Shown in pieces: positions 5,685 through 6,060 of a stretch of DNA of 6,060 bases. Positions within the stretch are counted from its first letter, which is position 1. Every line of letters begins with the position of its first letter. A model generated the notes under the pieces. It saw only the letters and a list, made by a program, of their open reading frames with translations, was not told the DNA's origin and did no database searches. The position numbers and the translations under genes were made by a program. The DNA comes from SFLA01 sp045533895 (lineage in GTDB: Bacteria; Bacillota; Clostridia; Oscillospirales; CAG-382): the NCBI GenBank assembly GCA_045533895.1, contig JAZSIT010000144.1, positions 1 through 6,060 of the forward strand. Direction: 5' to 3'.

Positions 5685-6060
5685 TTAATAATGCTTTTTG
5701 TTTAACACCCTGAATTTCTTAAAACCAATGTAAAGTACGTAGCCCTCGCTGGTCACAAAACGAATGTAATTATTTCCGTATTCGTCAATGCCGATTTCAG
5801 ATTTAAAGATTTCGCCAATTTTCGATCTTATCTGATCGTAGGCATCAAAATCGCCTATAAGAACGGACCAGACTTCTGAAAGCTTTTTGCCGTGGGAATC
5901 TAATGAAAAACGAGTGATGTCACTAAACTCGATTTTAAAGTAGCGATGTTTTCGTAAATCTTCTTCAAGTTCAATTACAATTGTATCAGTTTTGGATTTT
6001 CTCCATTTGTTTGTATCTGCACTATAATTGATATCCAATATATACATATCATGGAATTCT
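5685..6060 (-). CDS. Uncharacterised small protein, 5' end probably beyond the window
   Basis: The frame ends at TAA (5685-5687) and is open to the right edge. An ATG at 6045-6047 would give 120 residues starting MYILDINYSADTNKWRKS, but it has no SD. The codons before it stay open and read EFHD, so the visible sequence is EFHDMYILDINY. A [FL]HD motif followed by a hydrophobic beta strand is a common N-terminus among small uncharacterised bacterial proteins of 120-150 residues, so I think the true start lies a few codons outside. The rest alternates charged and hydrophobic strands: DTIVIELEED, RYFKIEFSDITRFSLD, NNYIRFVTSEGYVLYIGFKKFRVL. This suggests a compact beta-rich fold without signal peptide or membrane segment. 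Function unknown; small proteins of this look sometimes sit in accessory loci, but nothing here shows that. Confidence 0.7.
   Translation of the reverse strand, partial: EFHDMYILDINYSADTNKWRKSKTDTIVIELEEDLRKHRYFKIEFSDITRFSLDSHGKKLSEVWSVLIGDFDAYDQIRSKIGEIFKSEIGIDEYGNNYIRFVTSEGYVLYIGFKKFRVLNKKHY

Noticed and set aside
1..6060. CRISPR array, insertion sequence, tRNA or rRNA
   Set aside because: No regularly spaced direct repeats, no transposase-like frame with terminal inverted repeats, and no tRNA or rRNA-like sequence were seen.

Overview
The window looks like a chromosomal segment from a Gram-positive anaerobe of the class Clostridia, probably an Oscillospiraceae/Ruminococcus-like gut bacterium. 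This rests on the strong GAGG-type Shine-Dalgarno (SD) sequences, the sigma-70/SigA promoters with AT-rich spacers, the short intergenic gaps and the protein types (a type III glutamine synthetase, a DUF1846/UPF0371 protein and a C_GCAxxG_C_C protein). The genus is inference.

Layout. Positions 1-122 carry the start of a leftward gene of the cysteine-rich C_GCAxxG_C_C redox family. The 178 bp between it and purA hold two good promoters placed back to back, with -35 boxes only 8 bp apart, one firing left and one firing right. The rightward transcript has a leader of about 70 nt with a cre-like LacI-family operator candidate and a possible nine-residue leader ORF. It then reads three tightly spaced genes: purA (adenylosuccinate synthetase, 424 aa), a DUF1846/UPF0371 protein of unknown function (494 aa) and glnN (type III glutamine synthetase, 691 aa). 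The gaps are 19 and 12 bp, each holding an SD, and the unit ends at a clear intrinsic terminator at 5180-5218. An extended -10 promoter motif lies inside the loop of that terminator.

After the operon comes an open frame that looks like the 3' two-thirds of an XRE-family helix-turn-helix regulator with no proper start codon (5209-5493), probably a remnant. The 191 bp that follow contain a set of mutually exclusive hairpins and a symmetric intrinsic terminator. The right edge carries a leftward gene for a small uncharacterised protein, whose true start probably lies beyond the window.

How the genes work together. PurA joins aspartate to IMP on the way to AMP. GlnN assimilates ammonia into glutamine, the nitrogen donor for several purine steps. 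The operon therefore couples nitrogen assimilation to adenine nucleotide synthesis, with a conserved protein of unknown function between them. The core of the window is mostly ordinary metabolism. I did not find a convincing new defence or mobile system. The points most worth following are the DUF1846 gene in this operon, the divergent PurA signatures and the promoter nested in the glnN terminator.
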